Positions 61,978-64,000 of a stretch of 64,000 nt of DNA are shown piece after piece (position 1 is the first letter of the stretch; every line of letters starts with the position of its first letter). Origin of the DNA: Sparassis latifolia. Its lineage: Eukaryota > Basidiomycota > Agaricomycetes > Polyporales > Sparassidaceae. Location of the stretch: the NCBI GenBank assembly GCA_018466975.1, contig CM031561.1, forward strand, positions 3,162,001 to 3,226,000, read 5' to 3'. The notes under the pieces were generated by a model. It was not told where the DNA came from. It did not search any database and saw only the letters and a program-made list of their open reading frames with translations. The translations under genes and the position numbers were made by a program.

Positions 61978-63912
61978 ATGACTCGAGGCTTGGAACCGCA
62001 GCTCACTTTAGGCAGGCACCGTGTGGGGGGCCGATGGGAAGGTCAAGTCATAGCAAGTCATCCAAACGGTTGCGACGCGTCCGTGCATCCCATGTCGTGC
62101 AAGATCCGAGGCGCGCCCTCCGGGCACAAGGCGCGTACTCGGAAGACCGTTCAGACTGTTGACATCAACCCGCTCTCATATGACCGCACGGACCCATTCA
62201 CTGCGTTCAATGTGCTGCGCCAGCTGCTGGCGTCGCTGCCGGCCAGGATTGGAGGGTGCCAGTATAAGCTCTCTCCGGAGGAGCACAAGATTTCTATGCA
62301 TTTGTTCACCATCGTGGAACCCTTCGTTGGGCTTTCACCGTCGCGCCGCACCCTGACCCGCCAGCCTACAGAACCACCTCATCATCAATCGTTGTCTGGC
62401 CCGTAACGTTCGGCGGTTGGAGATCCTGGACGAACGCGGGACAGAGCCAGAGTCTATTCCATCAGATATTCTTACAACCGACACTGATCTCGAGTCTACG
62501 GACGATGAGCTTGGGATGCACGTCAAGCAGGAGCGCTTCTTGGCTTCTGCTTTTGGCGAGAATGACTGCTCTCGACTCCTTGACCTGGTCTTGCAATCAC
62601 TCTCCCATCTCTATTGACGACATATGGCCCACGCTGCTGAAATGCCAGGGCCTCAGACACCTCGAGATCAATGACAATCTCGTATTTACTCCCGACGCAC
62701 ACCCTGATCATGAAGGAGGCACCAGCAGAAACACCCGTCGTACCGTTGTGAGTAGACTTCCATGCAGTCCGATCAGACTTGATCATCCATCTCCATTCAG
62801 TTACATGGACTGAAATCTGCCGGTCCTCATGCCACGAAACACAATTACGGCGCGACTAAAATTCCGGATCTTTCTCGCATCTCTGCTATGCTGAATAACT
62901 GCCCCAATCTCGAGGTGATTTGGGCCTCTTGGCATTTCTCACTAAGCGCACATGCTCACATGGGTATCAGGTCCTGCACGTAGATTATACCCAACGCCGT
63001 GGTGCCGGCTATCTCAATCCCGCCGCCGACGACTTCCTGCTCTGCGGCCGCTGGCCTTATTTGAAAAATCTGGTTTTGACCAACTTGTGGTGTTCCCCTC
63101 ATGCCGGTCTTGACGCCGCTGCGACCTTCCTCTTCACTCACGCTAACATCGAGGTTCTTCATCTGGATATTTCATTCCGTACTGCTACCGGGGCACCAAC
63201 CGTGCGATGCTCGCGCTCCCGCCGAACTCGCTCTCCCGCCTCCGCGAGCTCAAGGCAAGCAAGGAAGTTGTATGCGTAATCTTGCAGTGCCCCTGCGACA
63301 AACCAGGCTGGAGGCCACTGGAGACCATTAAGGGCGTGCAATTGACTGGGTCAACGTGGGATCATGTATTCCTAGCGAGCCTGAAGAAGTATGGCGCAAA
63401 TGCGCTCAAGAGGTTAGAACTCGCTGGGTGGAATGAGATGGATGATCTGAGGCGGCTTGTGGAGTGCGTACCGAAGTTGACCTGGCTGGATGTCGGCAAA
63501 CGAGGAGGGCCCGGAGCCGCTAATACTCCGCAGACGACCAGTGCGAGCAAACCTGTTACGGTCATAAACACCAATGCTGTGCGCCGTTCTTTTTTTTGAT
63601 ACCGATGTTTTTCTTAATAATGCTCCGCGACAGGTCGAATGGGCGACCCTGCTCTCGAACATGCCTGAGCTCACTACGTTCTACGGCGTCCGCTTCTTCT
63701 ACGAAGTGTCCGCCCTCGCTGCGGATCCATCTATCCTCTCGTTATCCGACCGCAGTCGCGTGCGCAAGAACGATGAGGTAGCGTCCGTGTTTGCATGGAA
63801 GTGCCCCAAGCTGCGGCGGCTGGACCATTGGGAGGAGGGCTCAGGCAAGGTCATTGTCCTACTCAGAGATGGCGAGAAGATCCGGTACGAGGTCAGACGT
63901 GTCAAGGTATGA
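61978..63912 (+). pseudogene. LRR-like (RNI-type) protein, frame broken in three places
   Basis: Plus strand, ending at the TGA 63910-63912. Readable parts: FTAFNVLRQLLASLPARIGG, EHKISMHLFTIVEPFVG, then NHLIINRCLARNVRRLEILD, LLKCQGLRHLEINDNLVFTP, LNNCPNLEVLHVDYTQRRG (joined over intron 62,915-62,970), YLKNLVLTNLWCSPHAG, NIEVLHLDISF, ALKRLELAGWNEMDDLRRLV, CVPKLTWLDVGKRG and CPKLRRLDHWEEG. The repeated L-x2-L-x-L pattern is of leucine-rich-repeat type, as in basidiomycete F-box/RNI-like proteins; no F-box is visible. The frame shifts by one near 62,365, near 62,611 and at the G run 63,190-63,193. Two of these are homopolymer sites, so assembly error or early pseudogenisation are both possible. 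The start is uncertain. Confidence 0.6.
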
Positions 63913-64000
63913 CCGCCAGATCTCCGGAGCTTGCAAGAAATCTTGATTATAATGACGGCATCTTCATTCTTCTCTGTTGTCATATCCTTGTTTCGAACGC

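Overview
The window is nuclear DNA of a basidiomycete fungus, most probably an agaricomycete and perhaps a polypore. The evidence is dense intron-rich genes (46-68 bp GT-AG introns at almost every junction), Plavaka-type transposase remnants, a chromodomain Gypsy element, and protein families common in agaricomycetes (DUF6698, BCS1-like ATPases, UstYa/DUF3328 proteins, UNC93-like MFS).

Layout. 1-15,060 is nested transposon DNA: a degraded Plavaka transposase gene interrupted by a chromovirus (1092-9196, minus) and by a non-coding LTR element (9406-14061, plus), each with matched LTRs and a 5-bp target duplication. 15,060-21,600 holds a BCS1-like AAA pseudogene, degenerate GC-rich repeats, a DUF6698 gene and a tRNA-like SINE candidate. 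22,100-33,500 holds conserved genes: an S33 proline-iminopeptidase-like hydrolase, a long coiled-coil protein divergently paired with the kinetochore gene MIS12/MTW1, an S33 pseudogene, and a ten-exon dynamin/Mx-like GTPase. 34,100-53,300 is an accessory block: four UstYa-like genes, two intact S33 peptidases, two paralogous seven-TM proteins, a TMEM242-like gene and its dead copy, single-TM proteins, and a 50-residue secreted peptide gene with a Kex2-type KR site. 53,500-64,000 is mainly housekeeping DNA: RPL14, a TIR element carrying a PHD-finger-like gene, the tRNA ligase TRL1, an UNC93-like MFS transporter and a broken LRR-like gene.

How the accessory block may work. UstYa proteins are maturation oxidases of fungal ribosomal peptides. 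A short signal-peptide/KR precursor lies among four of them, and one S33 peptidase there has its own signal sequence. I read 41.9-50.0 kb as a candidate RiPP-type locus. The gene order of the whole block is close to a mirror image about ~42.8 kb, which suggests an old inverted segmental duplication with later decay.

Exon boundaries were placed by eye from splice consensus, reading-frame continuity and paralogue comparison. Family names rest on motif recognition, not on a database search.
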